A program made the translations under genes and the position numbers. This document shows positions 16,445 through 24,635 of a stretch of DNA of 32,905 nucleotides, piece by piece (within the stretch, counting starts at the first letter, position 1; each line of letters opens with the position of its first letter). This DNA comes from Bacteroidota bacterium. Its GTDB lineage: Bacteria; Bacteroidota; Bacteroidia; Sphingobacteriales; Sphingobacteriaceae. The notes beneath the pieces are model-generated. The model was given only the letters and a program-made list of their open reading frames with translations. It searched no databases and had not been told where the DNA came from. The stretch spans positions 1 to 32,905 of the forward strand of contig JABDFM010000034.1 of assembly GCA_013286565.1 (NCBI GenBank). The letters are read 5' to 3'.

Positions 16445-16475
16445 ATTTTTGTCAAATCATTTAAATCAACATATT

Positions 16476-17657
16476 ATGTTCAAGCATTTATTTAAACTGA
16501 TCTGGAATAAAAAGAAACAAAACTTTTTATTGATGTCCGAGATGCTGGTCTCGTTCCTGGTCATATTCGCAGTGTTTACACTTATCGTATATTATTATAA
16601 TAACTATAAAAAACCCATTGGTTTAGATTATCAGAATTTGTGGGTGGTTGACTATAACAACACCTACAATCCAAAAAGCACCGATTCGCTCAATATTTTT
16701 TATGAAAACTTGAGGCAAACCATTAAATCAATGCCCCAGGTAAAGGAAATCAGTTTTTGCAGTGATAACGTTCCTTTCTTTCAAAACCAATGGACAGGGG
16801 ATGTTCATTACAAAAATGCAAGTCCAAGTTCTGATCAATATACTGTTGAGGATAGCTACAAGAACACTTTAAATATGAAGTTAGTGGAAGGCAGATGGTT
16901 TAATAAAGCGGATGCCGTTGCAAAGACCCAACCAGTTATTATTAATGAGGATCTGAAGGAAAAACTGTTTGGCACAGAAGAGGCTATTGGAAAACTGGTA
17001 GGCTCGGAAGCTAATAAAAACGACATGCGGGTAATTGGTGTAATACAAGGCGTTAAAGCGAAAGGCGATTACGCACCCCCAAGGGCTGCCATTTATAAAA
17101 GAACGGATACAGGTTCGTTTCACTGGTTGGGGAAAATAATGATACATGTTACCCCGGATGCTGATGCCGCATTTGAAGGACGGTTATATAAAACACTGGC
17201 CAATTACATGAAAAACTCGAACATAGAGATCGAGCACATGCCTAATAAGCTGAAAAGCACCAACCTTTTTTATGTAGTGCCGATGATCGTAACCTTAATT
17301 GTAGCTTGTTTCCTGGTAATTAATGTGGCTCTAGGATTATTTGGCGTGTTGTGGTACAATATCAATAAGCGCAGAGGCGAAATAGGTTTACGTCGTGCAA
17401 TAGGAGCGTCGGGGCGGTCGGTATCATCACAGTTGGTGTATGAGTCGCTTATACTTGCAACGCTGTCGTTAATAATTGGGACATTCTTCGCTGTGCAATT
17501 TCCATTATTGAACGTGTTCAGTCTGCAGGCAAGTGTCTATATTGTGGCAATGCTTTTATCGATCATATTTATTTATTTACTGGTATTGGTTTGTTCGCTT
17601 TATCCTGGCAGGCAGGCCGCAGGGATCTTACCGGCAGTTGCTTTGCATGAAGAATAA
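16476..17657 (+). CDS. FtsX/MacB-like ABC transporter permease (second of two)
   Basis: I place the start at the ATG at 16476 (MFKHLFKLIWNKKKQ), because the longer frame opens at a TTG (16449) only 4 nt after the previous stop and adds nine polar residues before the conserved start. That gives about 393 residues. Layout matches the first permease: N-terminal helix (MSEMLVSFLVIFAVFTLIVYYY), periplasmic domain, and three C-terminal helices with NINKRRGEIGLRRAIGASGRSV. The paired, diverged permeases suggest a heterodimer. The operon ends here, at a strong hairpin 2 nt after the stop. Confidence 0.9.
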   Translation: MFKHLFKLIWNKKKQNFLLMSEMLVSFLVIFAVFTLIVYYYNNYKKPIGLDYQNLWVVDYNNTYNPKSTDSLNIFYENLRQTIKSMPQVKEISFCSDNVPFFQNQWTGDVHYKNASPSSDQYTVEDSYKNTLNMKLVEGRWFNKADAVAKTQPVIINEDLKEKLFGTEEAIGKLVGSEANKNDMRVIGVIQGVKAKGDYAPPRAAIYKRTDTGSFHWLGKIMIHVTPDADAAFEGRLYKTLANYMKNSNIEIEHMPNKLKSTNLFYVVPMIVTLIVACFLVINVALGLFGVLWYNINKRRGEIGLRRAIGASGRSVSSQLVYESLILATLSLIIGTFFAVQFPLLNVFSLQASVYIVAMLLSIIFIYLLVLVCSLYPGRQAAGILPAVALHEE

Positions 17658-17659
17658 GC

Positions 17660-17700
17660 CTTACCCCAACCTCTCTCCAAGGGAGAGAGGTTGGGGTAAG
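17660..17700 (+). terminator. Perfect 19-bp hairpin after the efflux operon
   Basis: The arms 17660-17678 and 17682-17700 are exact reverse complements around a 3-nt loop, starting 2 nt after the permease stop. The stem is long and pyrimidine/purine-strand biased (CTTACCCCAACC). It is followed only by CTTTT rather than a long T tract, so it is more like a dispersed palindromic element serving as terminator than a classical intrinsic terminator. The sequence to about 17769 continues with related CT/AG-rich inverted segments. Confidence 0.6.
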
Positions 17701-17778
17701 CTTTTAAAGTCCTCTCCTTGCGCCACCACTAAAGCTAAGGCGGCACGCGGTTGGAGGGGATTTAGGTGAAACCGCACC

Positions 17779-18225
17779 TCAATTAGAATTCAATATCATC
17801 CCTGGTTCATCATACGCAATCATTCTTGCTCGCTGCTCATCAGGTATCTTTACCGATTTATTGATACTATAATCATAGCTGATGCACACGGTTTTGCCGG
17901 TGGTACAAATCTCCTCGCCATTTTCAGTCAGCTTTACTATCACGTGCATCACATCAAAACTGCTGTTGCCTATGCGCGTGGTACGTACATAGCAAACGAT
18001 CTGATCTTGTAGAGTGATAGGCTTTAAATAGTTGACCTCCGATTTGGCCAGTATAATGCCAATGGCGTTCCAATCCCATTTTACTACTTCTTGCCAGTAG
18101 TTTGAACGTGCTACTTCAAAGTAGGTTAAATAAACCGCGTTATTCGCGTGGCCATAGGCGTCAATATCCGAAAAACGGATAGGGACTGGTGTTCTGAATT
18201 TATAATCTGCTAAATTTTCGCTCAT
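17779..18225 (-). CDS. Acyl-CoA thioesterase, hotdog-fold 4HBT/YbgC type
   Basis: The 148-residue protein shows the 4-hydroxybenzoyl-CoA thioesterase signature PIRFSDIDAYGHANNAVYLTYFEVAR, with Asp22 in the catalytic position and the HANN turn at 26-29. The rest of a single hotdog fold follows (LAKSEVNYLKPITLQDQIVCYV). Such enzymes hydrolyse short or medium acyl-CoA thioesters in the cytoplasm and act as dimers or tetramers. It stands alone, divergent from the hsp20 gene across a 141-nt gap. There is no signal peptide. The substrate is not deducible. Confidence 0.9.
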   Translation of the reverse strand: MSENLADYKFRTPVPIRFSDIDAYGHANNAVYLTYFEVARSNYWQEVVKWDWNAIGIILAKSEVNYLKPITLQDQIVCYVRTTRIGNSSFDVMHVIVKLTENGEEICTTGKTVCISYDYSINKSVKIPDEQRARMIAYDEPGMILNSN

Positions 18226-18232
18226 TTTATGT

Positions 18233-18270
18233 CAGTATGTCTGCATTAAAAATAATTCACAGACATATTG
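18233..18270. repeat. Inverted repeat in the thioesterase/hsp20 divergent gap
   Basis: CAGTATGTCTG (18233-18243) and CAGACATATTG (18260-18270) are inverted copies of 11 nt with one mismatch, 16 nt apart; the inner 8 nt are perfect. It lies 8 nt before the thioesterase ATG on its 5' side and about 97 nt before hsp20. It could be an operator or an RNA stem in the thioesterase leader. Confidence 0.45.
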
Positions 18271-18366
18271 TCCGCAAATATTGAATTATAACCGTTGGTA
18301 TAACAGTTGATATATCAGCGACGAAGGTAAAAAATTAATAAAAGATAAATTCTAAAGACTACAAAT

Positions 18367-18804
18367 ATGACACTGGTAAAATTTAACAACGGACAAAAAA
18401 ATGCAGTGAACCCATGGTTCAGCGATGTATTTGATTCACTGATCAACGACTCACGTTTGAACGACAGGTTTATCAATAAGATCCCTGCGGTTAATATCGC
18501 CGAAACTGAAAACGAATTTCATATCGAATTAGCAGTTCCCGGTTTAAAGAAAGAAGATTTTAAGATCAACCTTGACAAGAACGTATTAAGCGTTTCTGCT
18601 GAAAAGAAGGTTGAAAATGTTGACGAAAGCAAGAAATATAGCAAACGCGAGTACAGCTACAATTCATTCGTAAGGTCGTTTACCTTGCCTGAAACTGCTG
18701 ACCAGGCTAAAATCGACGCTCAATACAACGACGGTGTTTTAAGCTTAAGCGTAGCAAAAAAGGAAGAAGCTAAATTTCAATCAAGAGAAATAGCTGTTAA
18801 ATAA
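18367..18804 (+). CDS. Hsp20/alpha-crystallin small heat-shock protein
   Basis: The 145-residue protein has a short N-terminal arm (VFDSLINDSRLNDRF) and an alpha-crystallin domain from about residue 38. The domain includes the conserved IELAVPGLKKEDFKINLDKN stretch and the domain-closing AQYNDGVLSLSVAKKE with its G-V-L core. These ATP-independent holdases form oligomers that keep unfolded proteins soluble. It stands alone on the plus strand, and no CIRCE element was found upstream. A long 3' region with stem-loops and a strong terminator follows. Confidence 0.95.
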   Translation: MTLVKFNNGQKNAVNPWFSDVFDSLINDSRLNDRFINKIPAVNIAETENEFHIELAVPGLKKEDFKINLDKNVLSVSAEKKVENVDESKKYSKREYSYNSFVRSFTLPETADQAKIDAQYNDGVLSLSVAKKEEAKFQSREIAVK

Positions 18805-18878
18805 TTTGACCGGGTGCCTGGAACCTGTTGATTGATTAGTGTTGGCGTAAGGTTCACGGCCCCGGAAGAAATACAAGC

Positions 18879-18907
18879 TTCAGAAATGGTGGCAACCTGT
18901 TTCTGAA
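18879..18907 (+). other. Stem-loop in the hsp20 3' region
   Basis: TTCAGAAA (18879-18886) and TTTCTGAA (18900-18907) are perfect 8-nt inverted arms around a 13-nt GC-containing loop. It lies between the hsp20 stop and its terminator, in a 200-nt stretch with no open reading frame. The segment could be a structured 3' UTR or a 3'-derived small RNA. Confidence 0.35.
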
Positions 18908-18955
18908 AACTTTAAGACTGTTTTCATAGTAAGTTGTTGGTTTAGTTTGATGAAG

Positions 18956-18986
18956 GCCGCCCCGATATTTGGAGCGGCTTTTTTTT
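18956..18986 (+). terminator. Intrinsic terminator of hsp20
   Basis: GCCGC (18956-18960) pairs with GCGGC (18974-18978), with further CC/GG pairing inside, and is followed by eight T residues (18979-18986). It is a clear rho-independent terminator about 150 nt after the hsp20 stop, in its orientation. Confidence 0.8.
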
Positions 18987-19007
18987 ACACCTAATCCAAT
19001 CCTCCGG

Positions 19008-19253
19008 TCAATATCTCCTTTTTATTAATCTTGAGATCCATACCAATATTACGGCGCCGATAAACGCTGTAACAAGATAACCTATGTCTCCTCCTGTATG
19101 TACGTGCAGCCACCCTAAAACATGACCACCGAGCCATCCGCCGATAAGGCCTAATATAATATCAACTATAATTCCATAGCCATCACCCTTCATCAATTTC
19201 CCGGCCAACCAGCCTGCAATACCCCCTAATAAAACCCGCATTAATAAGCTCAT
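19008..19253 (-). CDS. GlsB/YeaQ/YmgE family small membrane protein
   Basis: I set the start at the ATG 19253-19251 (MSLLMRVLLGGIAGWLAGKLMKG). The longer frame to 19280 adds nine residues without family similarity. The 81-residue protein has three hydrophobic, glycine-rich helices: GGIAGWLAG, IIVDIILGLIGGWLGGHVLGWL and LVTAFIGAVILVWISRL, ending in basic KRRY. This is the transglycosylase-associated or GlsB stress-protein family, inner-membrane proteins of uncertain function often linked to general stress. Lying near hsp20 fits a stress theme but they are convergent, not co-transcribed. Confidence 0.9.
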   Translation of the reverse strand: MSLLMRVLLGGIAGWLAGKLMKGDGYGIIVDIILGLIGGWLGGHVLGWLHVHTGGDIGYLVTAFIGAVILVWISRLIKRRY

Positions 19254-19460
19254 GATCTTTTGATTTAGATGTGATAACAATAGATTGAGTTATTAGTTTG
19301 ACCAGCAGGCATTAACCATGTCGTGCTGGATTGTAAGTTAGGTTGTTTTTTTGTTGACTATATCCCCAAAAAGTGTTGTTAGGTCTATAATAATTTTCAT
19401 TTTGTTTAAAATGTTATCGAAAGATAATCGTCTATCTTAATTAAACAATCATACAACTGA

Positions 19461-20603
19461 ATGAACAACATTAAAGACAAAAACATAGCTATTGTGGGCG
19501 CGGGCCCGGGTGGCTTAACATTGGCCAGGCTTTTGCAAATGAACGGCGCCGATGTAAAAGTTTATGAAAGAGATATAAATAAGGATGCCCGCGCAAAAGG
19601 CGCTACACTTGATCTGCATGAGGAGTCGGGGTTAAGAGCTTTGCAGGAGGCCGGATTGATGGAAGCTTTTATGGCTAATTATCGCCCCGGTGCAGATAAA
19701 CTGCGCATCGCAGATAAAAGCGGAAATATTGTTTTTGATGACGAGGCCGATCAAAGGGGTGAGGCAGTCAGGCCCGAAATTGATCGCGGCCCGCTGCAAC
19801 AGATCCTTTTAGATTCGTTACTGCCCGGTACCGTTGTATGGGGCAGCCACTTTGAATCGCTTTCATCACAGAATAATACCTGGAAGCTGCAGTTTAAAAA
19901 CGGCGATGAAGCTTATGCCGATATCGTGATCGCTGCCGACGGGGCGAACTCAAAGATACGCCCGTACATCACCCCAATAAAACCTTTCTACGTTGGGGTA
20001 ACTGCAGTGGAAGGAGCTGTTTACAATTCAGAAACCGCAAGCCCAAAAATGCACAAGCTGCTAAACGGTGGTAAAATTTTTGCTATGGGCGATAGTAAAA
20101 GTTTAATTGTAAGCTCCAAAGGCGATGGCAGCCTGGTGTTTTATCCCGGTTTTAAAAAAGAAGAAAACTGGGTTCGCGAATGTGGGATCGACTTTGCAGA
20201 TAAAGCACAAGTGCTGGCCTGGTTTAAAGCAGAATACGCAGGTTGGGACAGTATATGGTACGAATTATTTGAAAACGCCAGCAGTAGTTTTGTACCACGT
20301 CCGCAATATTGTTTGCCATTGGATCAGACCTGGGAAGCACAGCCAAATATCACTATGCTGGGTGATGCCGCGCACCTGATGCCGCCCTATGCTGGGGAAG
20401 GTGTAAACATGGCGATGCTGGATGCATTGGAACTTAGCCAATGTCTGCTAAGCGATGATTTTATAGACCTGCACTCGGCAATTGCATCGTATGAAAAACA
20501 AATGCGTGAACGGGCCTCTGAAATTGCTGCAATTACGCTGGAATCAACTGAGGCATTACATTCCCCGGATGCGATTAACTACATGATGAGTGTGATCGGT
20601 TAA
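19461..20603 (+). CDS. TetX-like FAD-dependent monooxygenase
   Basis: The 380-residue flavoprotein has the FAD fold start KNIAIVGAGPGGLTLARLLQ (GAGPGG at 13-18), VYERD (34-38), the TetX-like ATLDLHEESGLRALQEAGL and PEIDR segments, and GDAAHLMPPYAGEGVNMAMLDA beginning at residue 301. Overall order closely follows TetX, a tetracycline hydroxylase known from Bacteroidota. However, by my recall of TetX, its substrate contacts Gln192, Arg213, His234 and Gly236 fall on different residues here (Lys in NGGKIFAM; GSLVFYPGF instead of GALHFGISF). The protein probably hydroxylates another aromatic compound. It is a single gene with no partner. Confidence 0.85.
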   Translation: MNNIKDKNIAIVGAGPGGLTLARLLQMNGADVKVYERDINKDARAKGATLDLHEESGLRALQEAGLMEAFMANYRPGADKLRIADKSGNIVFDDEADQRGEAVRPEIDRGPLQQILLDSLLPGTVVWGSHFESLSSQNNTWKLQFKNGDEAYADIVIAADGANSKIRPYITPIKPFYVGVTAVEGAVYNSETASPKMHKLLNGGKIFAMGDSKSLIVSSKGDGSLVFYPGFKKEENWVRECGIDFADKAQVLAWFKAEYAGWDSIWYELFENASSSFVPRPQYCLPLDQTWEAQPNITMLGDAAHLMPPYAGEGVNMAMLDALELSQCLLSDDFIDLHSAIASYEKQMRERASEIAAITLESTEALHSPDAINYMMSVIG

Positions 20604-20658
20604 AGTCGAATCGCACCAGATTTCTGTCGGATTGAAACAAGTTTACATGACTATTCAG

Positions 20659-20666
20659 TATATTTG
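20659..20666 (+). promoter_or_regulatory. -7 box upstream of the AT-rich secreted protein gene
   Basis: TATATTTG is a full TAnnTTTG match, 18 nt before the ATG at 20685. It overlaps the TTG at 20664 that would extend the reading frame, so the longer start is unlikely to be transcribed. No well-spaced TTTG was seen upstream. Confidence 0.45.
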
Positions 20667-20684
20667 ATTCAAAACCTTATCCGC

Positions 20685-21695
20685 ATGAAAATATTTTTCT
20701 CGTCAATTGTTGGACTACTAATAACAATGTCATGTTCTGCTCAACAGAAAACTGGCGTATCAATGTTTTCAGCTAATTGGAACCACGATATTGATTCAAA
20801 GTCAAGGAACCAAATTGAATTATTGGACAACGAGGTAATTGCCTGTTTTAATGAAGGAAATGCACAAAAATTGACTTCTCTATTTTCCGATACTTTAAAG
20901 AAAATAGCTGGAAACTCTATTCAGGATTTAATGAATCAAATCCATCCAATAATTGACACTAAGAACTATGAACTACTCGATGAGTATTTAATAAATAACT
21001 CACAGGTTGGTGGAACATCAACTATTTTTAAAGGTATGTCAGAGGATAATGATTACAAAATCAATTATTCTATTTTAACGAAAGAAACATACATTTCACT
21101 TATAATATATAAAAGACAGAATCGTGAATTTCTATTCACCTGTATCTACGGTAAATATGGAAATACTTGGGAACTTAATACGATACGATTTGGGCCCTAC
21201 AAAATATTTGAAAAGAATTCAATTGATTTCTATAAACAATCCAAGATTGATTTCGCCAATGGTGATTTGATAGACGCTGGTATAAATATCAATTTGGCGC
21301 AGCAAACATCATTACCTGCAAACAATGCGTTTGTTTACTTTAAACTATCTGAAATGATGGAGTTCAATCGTAAACTTGCCGGAGAGGCTAAGATGAAGAT
21401 TGCTTTCCCTCTAAAAATCAACGCGCTTAACACATCTCCACAAATATTTGGGGTAGAGCCTATAGTGACGACCGAAGGTGTTTTTCCACTCATCAAATAC
21501 CTGACAACAATTCAATTAGCTGATATCGTCGATTTGAAAGCAGAAAATGATCAAATCAAAAAGGAGATAGTAAAAGTCTTCCCAGGAATTGATAAAAATA
21601 ACAAATATGTTTTTCTTAAAGCTTATAACAAAATACCTGATGGAAAAACAGCTGTACCAACCTATGGATTTATGCTAAAAAAAGGAGGAAATTAA
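20685..21695 (+). CDS. Unrecognised secreted protein, possibly NTF2/DUF3887-like N-terminal region
   Basis: I do not recognise this gene. From the ATG at 20685 it encodes about 336 residues with a signal sequence MKIFFSSIVGLLITMSCSAQQ; the Cys before SAQQ could be a weak lipobox. Residues about 45-165 (DNEVIACFNEGNAQKLTSLF, then alternating strands ending KYGNTWELNTIRFGPYKIF) look like an NTF2-type fold of the DUF3887 kind. The rest (SKIDFANGDLIDAGININLAQ onward) suggests helical repeats and a variable C-terminal domain. By eye its DNA is clearly more AT-rich than flanking genes, and it has its own promoter, so recent acquisition is possible. Fold assignment is tentative. Confidence 0.7.
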   Translation: MKIFFSSIVGLLITMSCSAQQKTGVSMFSANWNHDIDSKSRNQIELLDNEVIACFNEGNAQKLTSLFSDTLKKIAGNSIQDLMNQIHPIIDTKNYELLDEYLINNSQVGGTSTIFKGMSEDNDYKINYSILTKETYISLIIYKRQNREFLFTCIYGKYGNTWELNTIRFGPYKIFEKNSIDFYKQSKIDFANGDLIDAGININLAQQTSLPANNAFVYFKLSEMMEFNRKLAGEAKMKIAFPLKINALNTSPQIFGVEPIVTTEGVFPLIKYLTTIQLADIVDLKAENDQIKKEIVKVFPGIDKNNKYVFLKAYNKIPDGKTAVPTYGFMLKKGGN

Positions 21696-21737
21696 TTTAG
21701 GCTCTTTAAAAGATTCCATCCACCTCACGCCAATCAC

Positions 21738-22229
21738 TCAGTTCCTCATATTAATATACTGCAAAGGCTGCCCGAAATCTTCTTTCCGGCATAAACTGAT
21801 CACCGCCTGCAGATCGTCGATTTTTTTAGCTTGTACACGCACCTGGTCGTCCATGATGGAGGCTTGCACTTTTAAACCGCTGTCTTTTATCTTTTTTACT
21901 ATTTTAGAAGCAGTCGCTTTATCTACCCCTTCTTTTATCTTAATTTCCTTGCGGATCATATTACCCGATGCATATTGCTCCTTGCCGTCATCTAACGAGG
22001 AGGGATCGAGGTTCTGCTTTACCATGCGGCTGATGATGGCATCCTTGATCGCTTTAAGACGCATATCATTCTCAGTCACAATCGTGATCACGTTGGTTTT
22101 TTTATCCAGTTCTATGGTGCTTTTTGAATCGTTGAAATCATAGCGGTTCAATATTTCCTTCTTCGCGATATTGATCGCGTTATCGAGCGTTTGCCCGTCT
22201 ATCTTACTTACAATATCAAATGTCGGCAT
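21738..22229 (-). CDS. yajQ: YajQ family nucleotide-binding protein
   Basis: The 163-residue protein matches the full YajQ length. It starts MPTFDIVSKIDGQTLDNAINIAKKEILNRYDF and includes the conserved STIELDK, IRKEIKIKEGVDKATASKIVKKIKDSGLKVQAS and RVQAKKIDDLQAVI segments. The two RRM-like halves bind nucleotides. Xanthomonas members bind cyclic di-GMP and act with a transcription factor, but the ligand in Bacteroidota is not known. It stands alone, with its own promoter upstream. Confidence 0.96.
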   Translation of the reverse strand: MPTFDIVSKIDGQTLDNAINIAKKEILNRYDFNDSKSTIELDKKTNVITIVTENDMRLKAIKDAIISRMVKQNLDPSSLDDGKEQYASGNMIRKEIKIKEGVDKATASKIVKKIKDSGLKVQASIMDDQVRVQAKKIDDLQAVISLCRKEDFGQPLQYINMRN

Positions 22230-22255
22230 GGTGGGTTAGTTATGGTTTGATTTTA

Positions 22256-22263
22256 CAAAAATA
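22256..22263 (-). promoter_or_regulatory. -7 box of yajQ
   Basis: On the minus strand TATTTTTG (22263-22256) matches TAnnTTTG, 26 nt before the yajQ ATG. No clear TTTG at the usual distance was found. Confidence 0.4.
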
Positions 22264-22329
22264 GGTTCCTTTTGGATAGGATTATAAACATAGGCAATTA
22301 AATGTGTAATTAAGCAAGCTCGGTAGCTG

Positions 22330-22449
22330 ACTCACCCGGTCTTTGCTTCGCTCGACCACCCTCTCTACGGCAAGCCGTAAAGAGGGTTTTTGTATTTTTA
22401 TTAGATTCATTCCCCTCTTTCCGAAGGAGAGAGGGGGCAGGGGGTGAGT
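22330..22449. repeat. Palindromic intergenic repeat element between yajQ and ppk1
   Basis: The 355-nt gap 22230-22584 holds no gene. Within it a 120-nt element is framed by ACTCACCC (22330-22337) and its inverse GGGTGAGT (22442-22449). Inside are two hairpins: CCCTCTCTACGGC with GCCGTAAAGAGGG (22359-22386, one mismatch) followed by TTTTT, and a second CCCCTCTTTCC/GGAGAGAGGGG stem (about 22412-22436). The CT/AG bias resembles the hairpin region at 17660-17769. It looks like a dispersed, non-coding repeat of the MITE or REP type. The hairpin plus T tract could also stop transcription. The rest of the gap is AT-rich. Confidence 0.6.
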
Positions 22450-22584
22450 AAACTCGCCGATCTGCGTACTAAATTTTTGTATTTAAAATGTTAAGCACAA
22501 AACACACTATTTAAAGTTTAGTTAATATTAACTTAACAAATAAATAAGCAGTTTTGTAAACGGGGCCTTGCGGGCCGTATTTAT

Positions 22585-24630
22585 ATGGATATTAAACGGA
22601 TACCTTTAATCAACAGGGAAATCAGCTGGTTATACTTTAATGACAGGGTTTTGCAGGAGGCTTCGGACCCTACAGTGCCTTTAATTGACCGGATACGGTT
22701 TTTAGCCATATTCTCATCCAACCTGGATGAGTTTTACCGGGTACGTGTGGCCACGCTAAGCCGCTTATCAAACCTGAATGAAAAAGCGAAAGAACTATTA
22801 GGCTATAACCCCAAAAAGATATTAAACCAGATAAAAAATATTGTTGTAAAGCAGGAGCGCAAGTTCAACAACCTGTATGAGAATATCATTGTGAAGCAAT
22901 TAGCCGAAGAAAAGATATTTCTGTTGAACGACAAGCAACTGAACGTTACCCGTGGTGCTTTTGTGAAAAGCTATTTCCGCGAGCGCTTGTTGGCTACATT
23001 GGTTCCCATTATGTTGGATGAGGGGCAACCGTTTCCCGAATTGCGCGACAGGGGCTTGTATTTTTTTGTTAAACTCACTAAAAACAAAAAATCGCGCTAT
23101 GCACTCATTGAGATACGCGATAGCCTGTCGAGATTCCTGGTGCTGCCGGATACTAATAACCTGAAATTCATTATCCTGATCGACGATATCATCCGTTACT
23201 CGCTGGAGGATATCTTTTTCATCTTTGACCACGATAATATTGAGGCTTACTCCATACAGCTTACCCGCGATGCCGAGCTCGACCTGGATAAAGAAGTGAG
23301 CGAAAAGTTTATTGATGCATTGGCAAAAAGCCTGCAAAAACGCAAAAAGGGCAAGCCGATGCGTTTGTTATATGATACCGAAATGCCGTTAGAAATGGTT
23401 ACCTACCTGGTGACCAAGATGGGGGTGCATGCCGAGAGCCTTATACCGGGTAACCGGTATTTGAATTTCAAAAACTTTATATCTTTTCCAAACGTGGGCC
23501 GCCCTGAGTTGGAGTATCCATATTACCCGCCGTTACCGATCAATGGATTGTCTTTCGGTAAGAGTTTGATGGAAATGATAGCCCAAAAGGACTATTTGCT
23601 CAGCACGCCCTACCAGTCGTATGATTATGTGATCCATTTCCTGCGCGAAGCAGCTATCGATCCAAAGGTTAAAGAGATCAGCATAACATTATACCGTTTG
23701 GCCGATCACTCGCATGTGATACACGCGCTGATCAACGCTGCTAAAAATGGCAAAAAAGTGAATTGCCTGGTTGAGCTGCGTGCACGTTTTGATGAGCAGA
23801 ATAACATTACCTACAGCAGCAGGCTGGAAGAAGAAGGCGTGAATGTACTTTACGGGGTGATCAATTATAAGGTGCATTCAAAAATATGCCTGGTTACGCG
23901 TATCGAAAAAAGAAAACCTGTTCATTACGCTTGTTTCTCTACCGGGAATTATAACGAGAAAACCGCCAAAATTTATGCCGACCATACCCTGTTCACTTCA
24001 AGTAAAAGGCTTACCGGCGATTTGGTTGAAGTGTTTAAGGCCCTAAAACAAAATATTTTACCAAAAGGATTAAAGCATTTGATCGTGTCGCCAATAGACT
24101 CGCGCCCTGCTATTTATAAGCTGATAGATACAGAGATAAGAAATGCAAAAGCCGGAAAGAAGGCTTACATGATATTGAAAATGAACAGCCTTGCGGATGA
24201 GCAGATCATAACGAAACTATACCAGGCCAGTAACGCAGGGGTTAAGATCAAGATGATCATCAGGGGGATGTGCTGCCTTATACCTGGGATGAAAGGTTAT
24301 AGCGAAAACATCGAGGTGATCAGTATAGTAGATAAATACCTGGAACATTCGCGTGTGCATATTTATTGCAATGGGGGCGATGAGCTGATCTACCTTACTT
24401 CCGCTGATTTTATGACGAGGAATATTGATAACCGGGTGGAGGTAGGCTTCCCGATATATGATAAGGAGCTGAGAAAAGAGATAAGGGACATTATTGACCT
24501 GCAACTGGAAGATAATACTAAGGCACGTGAGATAAATAGTCACAACACCAATAAGTATCATAAAACCAAAAGTGATACGCCGAACCGGGCACAGATAGAG
24601 ATTTACAATTACCTGAAAAATAAAAATTAA
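22585..24630 (+). CDS. ppk1: Polyphosphate kinase 1
   Basis: The 681-residue protein has the four PPK1 domains: N-terminal (PLINREISWLYFNDRVLQEA), head (about 110-310), and C1 and C2 domains of phospholipase-D-like fold. His431 in NYKVHSKICLV is the expected autophosphorylated His, followed by FSTGNYNEKTAKIYADHT; His588 in KYLEHSRVHIYCNGGDE is the expected second active-site His. It polymerises the terminal phosphate of ATP into polyphosphate, reversibly, at the membrane or cytoplasm. Length is typical. The exopolyphosphatase gene begins 5 nt after its stop, so synthesis and breakdown are coupled in one transcript. Confidence 0.97.
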   Translation: MDIKRIPLINREISWLYFNDRVLQEASDPTVPLIDRIRFLAIFSSNLDEFYRVRVATLSRLSNLNEKAKELLGYNPKKILNQIKNIVVKQERKFNNLYENIIVKQLAEEKIFLLNDKQLNVTRGAFVKSYFRERLLATLVPIMLDEGQPFPELRDRGLYFFVKLTKNKKSRYALIEIRDSLSRFLVLPDTNNLKFIILIDDIIRYSLEDIFFIFDHDNIEAYSIQLTRDAELDLDKEVSEKFIDALAKSLQKRKKGKPMRLLYDTEMPLEMVTYLVTKMGVHAESLIPGNRYLNFKNFISFPNVGRPELEYPYYPPLPINGLSFGKSLMEMIAQKDYLLSTPYQSYDYVIHFLREAAIDPKVKEISITLYRLADHSHVIHALINAAKNGKKVNCLVELRARFDEQNNITYSSRLEEEGVNVLYGVINYKVHSKICLVTRIEKRKPVHYACFSTGNYNEKTAKIYADHTLFTSSKRLTGDLVEVFKALKQNILPKGLKHLIVSPIDSRPAIYKLIDTEIRNAKAGKKAYMILKMNSLADEQIITKLYQASNAGVKIKMIIRGMCCLIPGMKGYSENIEVISIVDKYLEHSRVHIYCNGGDELIYLTSADFMTRNIDNRVEVGFPIYDKELRKEIRDIIDLQLEDNTKAREINSHNTNKYHKTKSDTPNRAQIEIYNYLKNKN

Positions 24631-24635
24631 TTCCA

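Noticed and set aside
16449..16475. An extended TTG start for the second permease
   Set aside because: It begins 4 nt after the previous stop and adds residues without similarity before the conserved MFKHLFKLIWNKKKQ start.
18292..18312. A sigma-54-like TTGGTATAACAGTTGAT upstream of hsp20
   Set aside because: The -12 element reads TTGA instead of TTGC, losing the invariant GC, so it is not supported.
19461..20603. Calling the TetX-like gene a tetracycline resistance determinant
   Set aside because: Positions aligned to the TetX drug contacts differ, and no mobile element or other resistance gene is nearby.
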